Assembly: GCA_963693305.1 (NCBI GenBank)
Contig: OY855909.1
Location: forward strand, 10,001 to 74,000
Length of the DNA stretch: 64,000 bases
Origin: Meandrina meandrites
Lineage: Eukaryota; Cnidaria; Anthozoa; Scleractinia; Meandrinidae
Direction of reading: 5' to 3'
How positions within the stretch are numbered: the stretch's first letter is position 1; each line of letters begins with the position of its first letter. The position numbers were made by a program, and so were the translations under genes. The notes beneath the pieces were generated by a model. That model searched no databases and was not told where the DNA came from. It was given only the letters and a program-made list of their open reading frames with translations. This document shows, one piece after another, positions 21,501 to 33,164 of this stretch.

Positions 21501-21934
21501 CGACAAGTGATTCGAACGATCCTGAACCTCTCACACCGTGTAAGCTGCTTCTACTGCGACCGAATGTATGTTTTTCTCCTGGAGAATCAGATCCCGTTTA
21601 TATTTATGGGAGTAAACGCTGGAAGCAAGCCCAGTACCTCGCGGACATCTTCTGGAAACGTTGGACGCGGGAGTATTTGCCAACGCTTCAAGTCAAGCAG
21701 AAATGGCTCCGCCCACGACCGAACCTATCTGTTGGAGACCTTGTTCTTGTTATTGGCGAGAATTCTCCACGTGGTCGCTGGCCAAAGGGAATTGTGCAAG
21801 AAGTATTTCCGGATCGCAATGGAAACGTTCGACAAGTTACGGTTAGAACAGCGACGTCGGTCTTACGGCGTGATGTTCGCAAGTTATGCCTATTGGAAGG
21901 CGTTTCAGAATTGAAAGCGGAGAGCAACTCTTGA
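18530..21934 (+). CDS. BEL/Pao reverse transcriptase, RNase H, integrase
   Basis: An 1,134-codon frame, one base out of phase with the gag frame; its reading frame is open upstream of the first ATG, into the gag end. Domains: reverse transcriptase with YVDD at residues 258-261 (19,301-19,312); a Pao A17-type linker; RNase H with the FSDAS aspartate at 438 and a WTDS motif; integrase zinc finger with H765, H770, C800 and C803; integrase core with catalytic D836, D898 and E948; and a DUF5641-type C-terminal domain ending near 1,120. All catalytic residues I looked for are present, and no internal stop is seen. The enzymes would copy the element RNA and insert the cDNA. Apart from the frame change upstream, this half looks intact. 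Confidence 0.95.
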   Translation: MLSSQLRRMYDAEFSECLASSKLAMSGEDRQALAILENSACLVDGHYQLALPWRYKPPSLKNNRCVALRRLQFLEKRFQKDSSLKEKYCKTMNEYIMKGHARKVPDNQIDPGAKPLWYLPHHPVIHEHKPGKVRVVFDCAARYEDTSLNDQLLQGPDLTNNLTGVLLRFRQEPVALMADVEQMFHQVRVAPDDCHALRFLWWEDGDLSKNPVDHQMLVHLFGASSSPCCASFALKKSANDFGGDFDTQTVDTVNRNFYVDDCLRSVATVHEASRLANQLVQLLAKGGFRLTKWISNSREVLEQIPSGERAPSIANLDLEDLPTDRALGTQWDVEADTLSFHVNEKPVPDTRRGILSLVSSLYDPLGFAAPLILPAKVLLQQLCRLDFGWDETVPNETLTEWREWVEDLPRLKLVSWPRCFKPKEFGMLHNVQLHHFSDASEVGYGTASYLRLVDDMGRIHCGLVMAKSRVAPLKTVTIPRMELTAAVLSVKLHKFITEQLDLPINKTIFWTDSTIVLQYIRNEARRFQTFVANRLSVIHNASSPHQWRHVASLHNPADYASRGFSGSETQKLKHWFNGPAFLGQVGSEWSRQPVEIPDLPEDDRDLKRKKVQVHMLMQENSLQPLLLRYSSLYKLLTSVAWLLRFKNYLRRQTGEVKSGILTVDEIVTATREVVKVVQRQAFPKELAVLQRISHVTPSRTSVPQRSKLGFVGYVSPLRKLNPVIFNGVICVEGRLERASIELSVKHPMILPAKHHVTDLVIRDCHEKESHVGAGQVLASIRQKFWILRGHAAVRRVVGKCLKCRFWNARPCEQIMAPLPTARVSPGLPPFSSVGVDYFGPILVKSRRSQVKRYGCVFTCLAIRAVHIEIAHELTSDSFIQAFTRFVSRRGPPIEVFSDNGTNFKGAETEIKAALEKWNPDRIDNCLRERGIKWNFNPPHSSHAGGVWERMIRSIRKILRALLGSQLVDDETLLTLMAEVEKILNDRPLTPPTSDSNDPEPLTPCKLLLLRPNVCFSPGESDPVYIYGSKRWKQAQYLADIFWKRWTREYLPTLQVKQKWLRPRPNLSVGDLVLVIGENSPRGRWPKGIVQEVFPDRNGNVRQVTVRTATSVLRRDVRKLCLLEGVSELKAESNS

Positions 21935-22067
21935 CTGAACTTTGCTAAGAACACTCTAAGTAGCTTTAATCGACTTTAAGTGACTTTGGACAGTTTAAGA
22001 TACTTTCTTAGTAGTTTATTTTGTTTTGAAAGGCTTATTCTACTGAGTGCGCCTTTCGGGGCCGGCA
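21935..22067 (+). other. 3' untranslated region of the BEL element
   Basis: A 133-bp stretch between the pol stop and the 3' LTR, rich in CTTTAAG/ACTTT words. No classic purine-only tract is seen directly before the LTR; the last bases are CGGGGCCGGCA. Confidence 0.6.
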
Positions 22068-22511
22068 TGTTAACGCGCTATGCGAATTGTCTATTGTTTT
22101 CGTTTCCATCGTGCGCACGAAGGTGTTTTCGCGCTATTTGTATTAATATGCATTAGCGTCGTTGTAGATTTCGTTCTTCATTCTAGTTTACGATTTCGCC
22201 GGTATAGTTTGCGTCGTTGTGAATCTGCAGAATCTGTGGCGTCGTTTTCTACAATATGCCTTCATGCCTTGGAGTTTCACCGATAAGGTTCGTAATAGTT
22301 CTTCCGCTGACTGTAATTCTTTTGTACATTTTCTTAGGATTTTGTTGTTGTTTTTTTTGCTAGAACTGTCACGCAGGGACGGGCCCGTTTATCTTCCCGA
22401 ACAGCAAGTAACTTGTGGTGTACTCCTAAATAAACGTGTAGTGTGCGCTGGATAATTAGCGGCTACATATTGGTTCTTCGTGTAGTGTGCGCTGGATAAT
22501 TGGCGGCTACA
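22068..22511 (+). repeat. 3' LTR (444 bp)
   Basis: Same length as the 5' LTR with about nine substitutions and no indel (about 98 percent identity). Begins TGTTAACGCGC and ends GCGGCTACA. The AATAAA lies at 22,429-22,434. Confidence 0.96.
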
Positions 22512-25500
22512 GATGGTATGAAACCGACGTCGTGGGATTCGATCCCAAGGGTGTTTATTCGCTTCGCCCCGATGGCGAAAATCGAAACAAGGCGTTTTCA
22601 ACGCAATTGGACGACCTTCGGCAACCCGGCTTTTTGCGCTACTTGGAAAAGCCCACCCAAAATGGTGGTATGAAACCGACGTGGTGGAACTCGATCCCAA
22701 GGGTGTTTCTTCGCTTCGCCCCGATGGGGAAAGTCGAAACAAGGCGTTTTGAACGCAATTGGACGACCTTCGTCAACCCGGCTTTTTTCGCTGCTTGGAA
22801 AAGCCCACCCAAAATGGTGGTATAAAACCGACCTGGTGGAATTCGATCCCAAGGGTGTTTATTCGCTTCGCAGCGATGGGGAAAGTCGAAAAAAGGCGTT
22901 TTGAACGCAATTGGACGACCTTCGTCCAACCGGCTTTTTTGCGCTGCTTGGAAAAGCCCACCCAAAATGGTGAGATGAAACCGACCTGGTGGATTTCGAT
23001 CCCAAGGATGTTTATTTGCTTCGCCCCGATGGGTAAAGTCGAAACAAGGCGTTTTGAACGCAATTGGACGACCTTCGTCAACCCGGCTTTTTGCGCTGCA
23101 TGGAAAAGCCCACCCAAAATGCTGGTATGAAACCGACCTGGTGGAATTCGATGCCAAGGGTGTTTATTCGCTTCGCCCCGATGGGGAAAGTCGAAACAGT
23201 GCGTTTTGAACGCTTTTGGACGACCTTCGTCAACCCGGGTTTTTGCGCTGCTTGGAAAAACCCACCCAAAATGGTGGTATGAAACCGACGTGGTGGATTA
23301 CGATCCCAAGGGTGTTTATTCGCTTCGCCCGCATGGGGAAAGTCGAAACAAGGCGCTTTGAACGCAATTGGACGACCTTCGTCAACCCGGCTTTTTGCGA
23401 TGCTTGGAAAGGCACACGCAAAATGCTGGTATGAAAACGACCTGGTGGAATTCGATGCCAAAGGTGTTTATTCGCTTCGCCCCGATGGGGAAAGTCGAAA
23501 CAAGGCGTTTTAAACGCAATTGGAAGACCTTCGTCAACCCGGCTTTTTGCGCTGCTTGGTAAAGCCCACCCGAAATGCTGGTATGATACCGACCTGGTGG
23601 AATTCCATGCCAAAGGTGTTTATTCGCTTCGCCCCGATGAGGAAAGTCGAAACAAGGCCTTTTGAACGCAATTGGACGACCATCGTCAACCCGGCTTTTT
23701 GCGCTGCTTGGAAAAGCCCACTCAAAATGCTGGTATGAAACCGACCTGGTGGAATTCGATGCCAAAGGTGTTTATTCGCTTCGCCCCGATGAGGAAAGTC
23801 GAAACAAGGCGTTTTGAACGCAATTGGACGACCTTCGTCAACCCGGCTTTTTGCGCTGTTTGGAAAAGCCCATCCAAAATGGTGGTATGAAACCGACCTA
23901 GTATATTTCGAACCCAAAGGTGTTTATTCCCTTCGCCCCAATGGGGAAAGTCGAAACAAGGCGCTTTGAACGCAATTGGACGACCTTCGTCAACCCGGCT
24001 TTTTGCGCTGCTTGGAAAGGCACACGCAAAATGCTGGTATGAAACCGACCTGGTCTATTTCGATTCCAAGGGTGTTTATTCGCTTCGCCCAGATGGGGAA
24101 GGTCCAAACAAGGCGTTTTGAACGCTTTTTGGACGACCTTCGTCAACCCGGCTTTTTGGGCTGCTTGGAAAAGCCCACCCAAAATGGTGTTATGAAACAG
24201 ACCTCGTGCAATCCGATCCCAAGGGTGTTTATTCGCTTCGCCCCGATGGGGAAAGTCGAAACAAGGCGTTTTGAACGCAATTGGACGACCTTCGTCAACC
24301 CGGCTTTTTGCGCTGCTTGGAAAAGCCAACCCAAAATGCTGGTATGAAAACGACCTGGTGGAATTCGATCCTAAGGGTGTTTATTAGCTTCGCCCCGATG
24401 GGGAAAGTCGAAACAAGGCGTTTTAAACGCAATTGGAAGACCTTCGTCAACCCGGCTTTTTGCGCTGCTTGGTAAAGCCCACCCGAAATGCTGGTATGAA
24501 ACCGACCTGGTGGAATTCCATGCCAAAGGTGTTTATTCGCTTCGCCCCGATGAGGAAAGTCGAAACAAGGCGTTTTGAACGCAATTGGACGACCATCGTC
24601 AACTCGGCTTTTTGCGCTGCTTGGAAAAGCCCACTCAAAATGCTGGTATGAAACCGACCTGGTGGAATTCGATGCCAAAGGTGTTTATTCGCTTCGCCCC
24701 GATGAGGAAAGTCGAAACAAGGCGTTTTGAACGCAATTGGACGACCTTCGTCAACCCGGCTTTTTGCGCTGCTTGGAAAAGCCCATCCAAAATGGTGGTA
24801 TGAAACCGACCTAGTAGATTTCGAACCCAAAGGTGTTTATTCCCTTCGCCCCAATGGGGAAAGTCGAAACAAGGCGCTTTGAACGCAATTGGACGACCTT
24901 CGTCAACCCGGCTTTTTGCGCTGCTTGGAAAGGCACACGCAAAATGCTGGTATGAAACCGACCTGGTCTATTTCGATTCCAAGGGTGTTTATTCGCTTCG
25001 CCCAGATGGGGAAAGTCCAAACAAGGCGTTTTGAACGCATTTTGGACGACCTTCGTCAACCCGGCTTTTTGCGCTGCTTGGAAAAGCCCACCCAAAACGG
25101 TGGTATGAAACCGACCTCGAGGAATTAGATCCCAAGGGTGTTTATTCGCTCCGCCCCGATGGGGAAAGTCGAAAAAAGGCGTTTTGAACGCATTTTGGAC
25201 GACCTTCGTCAACCCGGCTTTTTGGGCTGCTTGGAAAAGCCCACCCAAAATGGTGTTATGAAACAGACCTCGTGCAATCCGATCCCAAGGGTGTTTATTC
25301 GCTTCGCCCCGATGGGGAAAGTCGAAACAAGGCGTTTTGAACGCAATTGGACGACCTTCGTCAACCCGGCTTTTTGCGCTGCTTGGAAAAGCCAACCCAA
25401 AATGCTGGTATGAAAACGACCTGGTGGAATTCGATCCTAAGGGTGTTTATTAGCTTCGCCCCGATGGGGAAAGTCGAAACAAGGCGTTTTAAACGCAATT

Positions 25501-28500
25501 GGAAGACCTTCGTCAACCCGGCTTTTTGCGCTGCTTGGTAAAGCCCACCCGAAATGCTGGTATGAAACCGACCTGGTGGAATTCCATGCCAAAGGTGTTT
25601 ATTCGCTTCGCCCCGATGAGGAAAGTCGAAACAAGGCGTTTTGAACGCAATTGGACGACCATCGTCAACTCGGCTTTTTGCGCTGCTTGGAAAAGCCCAC
25701 TCAAAATGCTGGTATGAAACCGACCTGGTGGAATTCGATGCCAAAGGTGTTTATTCGCTTCGCCCCGATGAGGAAAGTCGAAACAAGGCGTTTTGAACGC
25801 AATTGGACGACCTTCGTCAACCCGGCTTTTTGCGCTGCTTGGAAAAGCCCATCCAAAATGGTGGTATGAAACCGACCTAGTAGATTTCGAACCCAAAGGT
25901 GTTTATTCCCTTCGCCCCAATGGGGAAAGTCGAAACAAGGCGCTTTGAACGCAATTGGACGACCTTCGTCAACCCGGCTTTTTGCGCTGCTTGGAAAGGC
26001 ACACGCAAAATGCTGGTATGAAACCGACCTGGTCTATTTCGATTCCAAGGGTGTTTATTCGCTTCGCCCAGATGGGGAAAGTCCAAACAAGGCGTTTTGA
26101 ACGCATTTTGGACGACCTTCGTCAACCCGGCTTTTTGCGCTGCTTGGAAAAGCCCACCCAAAACGGTGGTATGAAACCGACCTCGAGGAATTAGATCCCA
26201 AGGGTGTTTATTCGCTCCGCCCCGATGGGGAAAGTCGAAAAAAGGCGTTTTGAACGCATTTTGGACGACCTTCGTCAACCCGGCTTTTTGGGCTGCTTGG
26301 AAAAGCCCACCCAAATTGTGTTATGAAACAGACCTCGTGCAATCCGATCCCAAGGGTGTTTATTCGCTTCGCCCCGATGGGGAAAGTCGAAACAAGGCGT
26401 TTTGAACGCAATTGGACGACCTTCGTCAACCCGGCTTTTTGCGCTGCTTGGAAAAGCCAACCCAAAATGCTGGTATGAAAACGACCTGGTGGAATTCGAT
26501 CCTAAGGGTGTTTATTAGCTTCGCCCAGATGGGGAAAGTCGAAACAAGGCGTATTAAACGCAATTGGAAGACCTTCGTCAACCCGGCTTTTTGCGCTGCT
26601 TGGTAAAGCCCACCCGAAATGCTGGTATGAAACCGACCTGGTGGAATTCCATGCCAAAGGTGTTTATTCGCTTCGCCCCGATGAGGAAAGTCGAAACAAG
26701 GCGTTTTGAACGCAATTGGACGACCTTCGTCAACCCGGCTTTTTGCGCTGCTTGGAAAAGCCCATCCAAAATGGTGGTATGAAACCGACCTAGTAGATTT
26801 CGAACCCAAGGGTGTTTATTCCCTTCGCCCCAATGGGTAAAGTCGAAACAAGGCGTTTTGAAAGCAATTGGACGACCTTCGTCAACCCGGCTTTTTGCGC
26901 TGCTTGGACAAGCCCACCCAAAATGATGGTATGAAACCGACCTGGTGGAATTCGATCCCAATGGTGTTTATTCGCTTCGCCGCGATGGGGAAAGTCCAAA
27001 CAAGGCGTTTTGAATGCAATTGGACGACCTTCGCCAACCCGGCTTTTTGCGCTGTTTGGAAAAGCCCACCCAAAATGGTGGTATGTAACCGACCTGGTGG
27101 AATTCGATCCCAAGGGTGTTTATTTGCTTCGCCCCGATGGGGAAAGTTGAAACAAAGCGTTTTGACCGCAATTGGACGGCATTCGTCAACCCGGCTTTTT
27201 GCGCTGCTTGAAAAAGCGTACCCAAAATGGTGGTATAAAACCGACCTAGTGGATTTCGATCCCAAGGTTGTTTATTCGCTTCGCCCCGATGGGGAAAGTC
27301 GAAACAAGGCTTTTTGAACGCAATTGGACGACCTTCGTCAACCCCGCTTTTTGAGCTTCTCGGAAAAGCCCACCCAAAATGGTGGTATGAAACGGACCTG
27401 GTTGAATTCGATCCCCAGGTTGTTTATTCGCTTCGCCCCGATGGGGAAAGTCGAAACAATGCGTTTTGAACCCAATCGGACGACCTTCGTCAACCCGGCT
27501 TTTTGCGCTGCTTGGAAAAGCCCACCAGAAAGGCTGGTATGAAACCGACCTGGTGGAATTCGATCCGAAGGGTGTTTATTCGCTTCGCCGCGATGGGGAA
27601 AGTCGAAACAAGGCGTTTTGAACACAATTGGACGACCTTCGTTAACCCGGCTTTTTGCGCTGGTTAAAAAAGCCCGCACAAAATGCTGGTATCAAAACGA
27701 CGTGGTGGAATTCGATCCCAAGGGTGTTTATTCGCTTCGCCCCGATGGGGAAAGTCGAAACAGTGCGTTTTGAACGCTTTTGGACGACCTTCGTTAACCC
27801 GGGTTTTTGCGCTACTTGGAAAAGCCCACCCAAAATGGTGGTATGAAACCGACGTGGTGGATTACGATCCCAAGGGTGTTTATTCGCTTCGCCCCGATGG
27901 GGAAAGTCGAAACAAGAAGCTTTGAACGCAATTGGACGACCTTCGTCAACCCGGCTTTTTGCGCTGCTTGGAAAGGCACACGCAAAATGCTGGTATGAAA
28001 CCGACCTGGTCTATTTCGATTCCAAGGGTGTTTATTCGCTTCGCCCAGATGGGGAAAGTCCAAACAAGGCGTTTTGAACTCATTTTCGACGACCTTCGTC
28101 AACCCGGCTTTTTGCGCTGCTTCGAAAAGCCCACCCAAAACGGTGGTATGAAACCGATTTCGAGGAATTAGATCCCAAGGGTGTTTATTCGCTCCGCCCC
28201 GATGGGTAAAGTCGAAACAAGGCGTTTTGAACCTAATTGGACGACCTTCGTCAACCCGGCTTTTTGCGCTGCTTGGAAAAGCCCACCCAAAATGCTGGTA
28301 TGAAACCGACCTCGAGGAATTAGATCCCAAGGGTGTTTATTCGCTCCGCCCCGATGGGGAAAGTCGAAAAAATGCGTTTTGAACCCATTTTGGACGACCT
28401 TCGTCAACCCGGCTTTTTGGGCTGCTTGGAAAAGCCCACCCAAAATGGTGTTATGAAACAGACCTCGTGCAATCCGATCCCAAGGGTGTTTATTCGTTCC

Positions 28501-30158
28501 GCCCCGATGGGGAATATCGAAAAACGGCGTTTTCACCGCAATTGGGCGACCTTCGTCAACCCGGCGTTTTTCCACTCCTTGGAAAAGCCCACACAAAATG
28601 GTAATATGAAACCGACTCCATGCTATTCGATCCCATGGGTGTTTGTTCGCTTTGCCCCGATGGGGAAAGTCGAAAAATCGCATTTTGAACGCATTTTGGA
28701 CGACCTTCGTCAACCCGGCTTTTTACGCTGCTTGGAAAAGCCCACCAAAAATGGTGGTACGAAAACCACCTCGTGGAATTCGATCCCACGGGTGTTTATT
28801 CGCTTCGTCCCGATGGGGAAAGTCGAAAAAACGCGTTTTGAACGCAATTGGACGACCTTCGTCAACCCTTCTTTTTGCGCTGATTGGAAAAGCCCACCCA
28901 AAATGGTGGTATGTAACCAACCTTGTGGACTTCGATCCCTTGGGTGTTTATTCGCTTCGCCCCGATTGGGAAAGTCGACAAACTGCGTTATCAATGCAAT
29001 TGGACTACCTTCGTCAACCCGGCTTTTAGCGCTCCTATGAAAAGCCCACCCAAAATGGTGGTATGAAAAAGACCTCGTGAAATTCGATCCCATGGGTTTT
29101 TATTCTCTTCGCCCCGATGGGGAAAGTCGAAAAAACTCGTTTCGAACGCAATTGGATGACATTGGTCAACACGGCTTTTTTCAAGGTTGGAAATAGCCCA
29201 CCCAAAATTGTGGTATAATACCGACCTCGTAGAATTCGATCCCATGGGTGTTTATTCGCTTCGCCCCGATTGTGAAAATCGAATAAACGCATTTTGAACG
29301 CATTGTGGACGACCTTCCTCAACCCTGCTGTTTGCACTGCTTGGAAAAGCCAACCCAAAATGGTGGCATGAAACCGACCACATGGTATTCCATCCCAAGG
29401 GTGTTTATTCGCTTCGCCCCGATGAGGAAAGTCACAAAAACGGGTTTTGACCGCAATTGGGCGACCTTCGTCAACCCGGCCTTTTGCGCTGCTTGCAAAA
29501 GCCCCCCCAAAATGGTGCTATGAAACCGACCTCGTGGAATTCGATCCCAAGGGTTTGTATTCGCTTGGCCCCGATGGGGAAAGTCGAAAAAACGAGTTTT
29601 TAACGCAATTGGACGACTTTCGTCAGACCAGCTTTTTGTGCTGCTTGGAAAAGCCCACACAAAATGGTGGTATGAAACCGACCTCGTGGAATTCGATCCC
29701 AAGGGTTTGTATTCGCTTCGCCCCGATGGGGAAAGTCGAAACAGTGCGTTTTGAACGCTTTTGGACGACCTTCGTCAACCCGGGTTTTTGCGCTGCTTGG
29801 AAAAGCCCACTCAAAATGGTGGTATGAAACCGTCCTCGTTTAATTGGATTCCAAGGGTGTCTATTCGGTTTGCCTTGATGGGGAAAGTCGAAAAAACGCG
29901 TTTTGACCGCAGTTGGGCCACTTTCCGAACCCGGCTTTTTGCGCTGCTTGGAAAATCCCACTCAAAATGGTTATATGAAACCGTCCTCGTGGAATTGGAT
30001 CCCAAGGGTGTCTATTCGGTTCGCCCCGATGGGGAAAGTCGGAAAAACGCGTTTTGACCGCAATTGTGCGACCTTCGTCAACCCGGCTTTTTGCACTGCT
30101 TGGAAAAGCCCACCCAAAATGGTGGTATGAAACCGACCTCGTGGAATTCGATCCCAAG
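22512..30158 (+). repeat. 152-bp satellite array, block 2
   Basis: About 50 monomers of the same satellite as block 1. The first two thirds resemble block 1 (CGAAACAAGGCG). From about 28,350 onward most monomers carry CGAAAAAACGCG, a second subfamily that also fills block 3. The middle (24.2-26.8 kb) is homogenised into a higher-order repeat, while the right part is more diverged. Open frames on both strands are by-products. Confidence 0.97.
24206..26800 (+). repeat. seven-monomer higher-order repeat (~1,066 bp)
   Basis: Monomers recur almost unchanged at an offset of 1,066 bp (for example 24,281 with 25,347, 24,433 with 25,499, and 24,585 with 25,651), and again at 1,065 bp with 26,412. Seven monomers of 152 bp plus two bases make the unit. 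The last copy is incomplete and fuses two monomer types. An older, more diverged copy one monomer shorter (913 bp) lies to the left from about 23,368. Confidence 0.85.
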
Positions 30159-31095
30159 CATGAGGGGACGCAAGCGGCGTCAACTGTAAGTTCCTGAATT
30201 CTTAAGAAGATTAGGTTGTGGTTACCGATAATGTTATAATCTGTCAATAGCATTTGAGTCATCTTTTCATCACCAGTGTCACGCAGGGTGTTACGCGGAT
30301 CAATTTCCATTCTGGCGGCAGAGTAAATTACAATGATCGCGGCGAATTCGCTTTAGCGGCAATTCAGGAGAGACAGAAGAAGCTCATCTAGTAAGGAATC
30401 ATTTCTAGCCATTTTGATTTCGCATAAACATTTCGACCTTTTAAGATAGAAGATGCTCTAAGTAACAGTTTTCGCTTAATGCTAGGTGATCATTTCTTGG
30501 TTCTATCGAACGATCATGTGGATTTGCAGAGAGAAAATTATGGTGAGTTGCAGCCGAGAGTTGCGGCGACACCGGCGCCTTCAATACAGAAAGCCGTTGA
30601 AAATGCTAAAAATGTTGCGACATATTACACATGGTTCGTACCTTTCTTTTGTATAGGGAAGATGAATTGTTTTGTTGTCCGATGAGAGGACACTCGTTCT
30701 GCAGCACTATATACGGCAAGCGTTCAACTGCGCGCAATCCGTCGAAATGCTGTGTTTGTTTTAGTTCAGTTTTAAAGTCATACTCAAGAAACGCATGTGT
30801 AATGCCCGGGCTATCACATCATGGATCATTCATTAAACAGTCATATAAGGAGGTCGCCAGGTAAGTCAGTCTATCAAACTTTATTTTAGGTCAGTGAATT
30901 TATAATTCGTGGAGTGTGATTGCTCCATCCGGTTCTAACATTTGGTCCCATCTTTGTGCAAAAACACAGCTTTCGCCTTTAAGTTAATGGTTTTTAATAC
31001 GCGGAGCGCGCCACCAAAATTTGCGAAACAGAATATTTCGCTATGTTTACTTTCTATTCGTGTTCTGTAAGGCACTGTTCGTTATTTATGGCAAA

Positions 31096-31111
31096 GGGGG
31101 GGGGGGGGGGG
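31096..31111. repeat. poly-G run (16 bp)
   Basis: A run of sixteen G followed by G-rich sequence to about 31,190 (GAGGGGGG, GAGGGGG). Simple sequence, possibly length-variable or sequencing-sensitive. Confidence 0.8.
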
Positions 31112-31440
31112 CGTTTAGATCAATGAAAAAGAGGGGGGTTGTTTTTTAAATAAAGTAGAAATGAGAGCTAATGAGGGGGTAAACTTTTAGAATCTGTTGT
31201 TCTCAACACTTGTTAAGCCCGCTAATTTGCAGACAAATTTAATATGTTGATCTCTGTTTTGAGAATTCTATTCTCTCTATTAACGAAGAACCCGGTCTTA
31301 GTTTGAAAGCCAAGAAACATGACGTGCCGAAGTGTTCCAATGTATAAATCCCTTTACATGCATAGAGGATATTACATGGCCGCGCGGAGATACGAAATTT
31401 CTCTTCGAGTGTTGAAAACTATTTCACGAGTGAGCGCAGC

Positions 31441-31915
31441 GTAATTCTAATGATAGAGCAGCGCGTAATATATTCTCCATCACAACTGGCGGGTGGCACA
31501 CCTCATACAGTTCGATGTAACCTGCAATTCTAATGATACAGCAGCACTTAATATTTTCTCCATCGGAACTGGCGGGTGGCACACCTCATACAGTTCGATT
31601 TAACCTGTAATTCTAATAGTAGATCTGCGCTTAATATTTTCTCCATCGAAACTGGCGGGTGGCACACCTCATACAGTTCGATGTAACCTGCAATTCTAAT
31701 GGACCCTAATGATACAGCAGCGCTTAATATTTTCTCCATCGGAACTGGCGGGTGGCACACCTCATACAGTTCGATGTAACCTGTAATTCTGATAGTAGAT
31801 CTGCGCTTAATATTTTCTCCATCGAAACTGGCGGGTGGCACACCTCATACAGTTCGATGCAACCTGCAATTCTAATAGTAGAGCTGCGCTTGATATTTTC
31901 TCCATCGGAACTGTA
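31441..31915. repeat. 83-bp minisatellite, ~5.7 copies
   Basis: The word AACTGGCGGGTGGCACAC starts at 31,484, 31,567, 31,650, 31,743 and 31,826. Spacing is 83 bp except one step of 93 bp, where GGACCCTAAT is inserted. Two alternating variants (GATACAGCAG and TAGTAGATCTGC) suggest that pairs of units were copied together. The minus-strand frames over it are by-products. Confidence 0.9.
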
Positions 31916-32159
31916 ATTGATACCGATATTTTGTCCTTCAATTGTTGGATTATTAATTTTTTTAGTCCGCAACCCCGAAGATACTCATCAGAGGCACGAT
32001 ATAATTGTTTTAGTCCGTATTGCAAGGTGGCACGCCCAGCGCTATGAATTTCATTAATTCAAAGATACCAATCATTAGTGGCTACGTGTTTTTATTTGTC
32101 CGTAAGGTGGTACAGCGTCATGGAATAAGCTAAAAATATTAATACTATGTGCATGCTTG

Positions 32160-32257
32160 CTAGCCTGCGTGTAGCCGTCTCCTATTTTCTTCATACGGCG
32201 AAAAAGGGTCCCTTTTTCGCCGTATAAAGGAAATAGAAGACGGCTGCACGCAGGCTA
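32160..32257. mobile_element. 98-bp hairpin element with 8-bp target duplication
   Basis: Arms 32,161-32,207 and 32,211-32,257 are inverted copies of 47 bp with four mismatches, separated by three bases. The ends read TAGCCTGCG and CGCAGGCTA. CATGCTTG flanks both sides (32,152-32,159 and 32,258-32,265). Eight-base duplications are typical of hAT transposons, so this is probably a minimal foldback derivative. Confidence 0.75.
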
Positions 32258-33137
32258 CATGCTTGTCCACTGGTACACTTGTACATTGTACAATATGCTG
32301 AAGATAGAAACATTACGGCCTTCTGCGCCCATAAAATTTGTTTAAATATCAAGCTAGAAGGCTTTGCTTTGATACTGATCTAAAAATCAGTTTCATGACT
32401 TTACGAGCCTGTTAGTGTGTCGCTACGGCTTGCTCGTGGTTTGCTACAGCAAAATGTATAGTATTTCTCAGTACATTCATCCCTAAAGCCCTCAAGACAG
32501 GAACGACGAGCTTCAGTCAGAGTGCAGCTTAGCGCAGGGGTACGTGGAATTCGTTTTTATTTAGTAAGTTTGGTACGCACCAGTTCGCAAAAGGCCGCTA
32601 CGCTCGCAGTATAAGACTTGAACTGCTCTGGCCTTTAAAAAATGTTTCATAGGAAAATTCCTTTATATTATTGCAGGCCGCTCATCATGCAACTATCTGT
32701 TTGGTAAGTTGTTTGCCGTTATAATATGCGTTCGTCCATTCCATAATTCTATCGCTTTTTTCTGATAGGCTCGATTATCGGACTACCGATACAGCAGTCT
32801 GGTTGGTTTTTTTTCCGCCTCCGGAGTAATTCGCTGTGTATGGTTTTAGATTTCGTTTCTCCTCACGCTTTCTTGGGCAATTATCTATAAGCGGGTTCCT
32901 TGTGGATTCGAATTCCTTGCTGGTGTACATCCACAACATTTTAATAAACCGAAATCACAGACGTTTACGACAGCGCGCTTTATATAATCGCCGGCAACAT
33001 TACAAAATTATTTAGTCGACAGTGTTATGATCAACTCTTTTCTGGTCTTCATCAGATTAATAATATTTTTGACAGTGGAACGGATTATGACACCTTTCGC
33101 AGCTCAAAGCGAGGGAGCGTGGTGTTAGGAATGTTAC

Positions 33138-33164
33138 GAATGCTAGGATAATATCCTAGCATTC
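33138..33164. repeat. perfect 27-bp palindrome
   Basis: Arms GAATGCTAGGATA and TATCCTAGCATTC match perfectly around one central base. It lies 41 bp inside the right end of the 3-kb element, where subterminal protein-binding sites of transposons often occur. Confidence 0.8.

Larger units (their letters stand above)
15796..22511 (+). mobile_element. BEL/Pao LTR retrotransposon
   Basis: A 6,716-bp element with two 444-bp LTRs, a gag-protease region, a pol region with RT, RNase H and integrase, and 5-bp target duplications. The order RT-RNase H-integrase, the YVDD active site, the DUF1759/DUF1758-type gag-protease and the DUF5641-type C-terminus identify BEL/Pao rather than Gypsy or Copia. The LTRs differ at about nine of 444 positions, so insertion is fairly recent relative to satellite divergence. 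The coding region is broken once: the frame changes by one base between about 18,440 and 18,530, where BEL elements normally have one continuous polyprotein. No envelope-like frame lies downstream. Confidence 0.97.
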
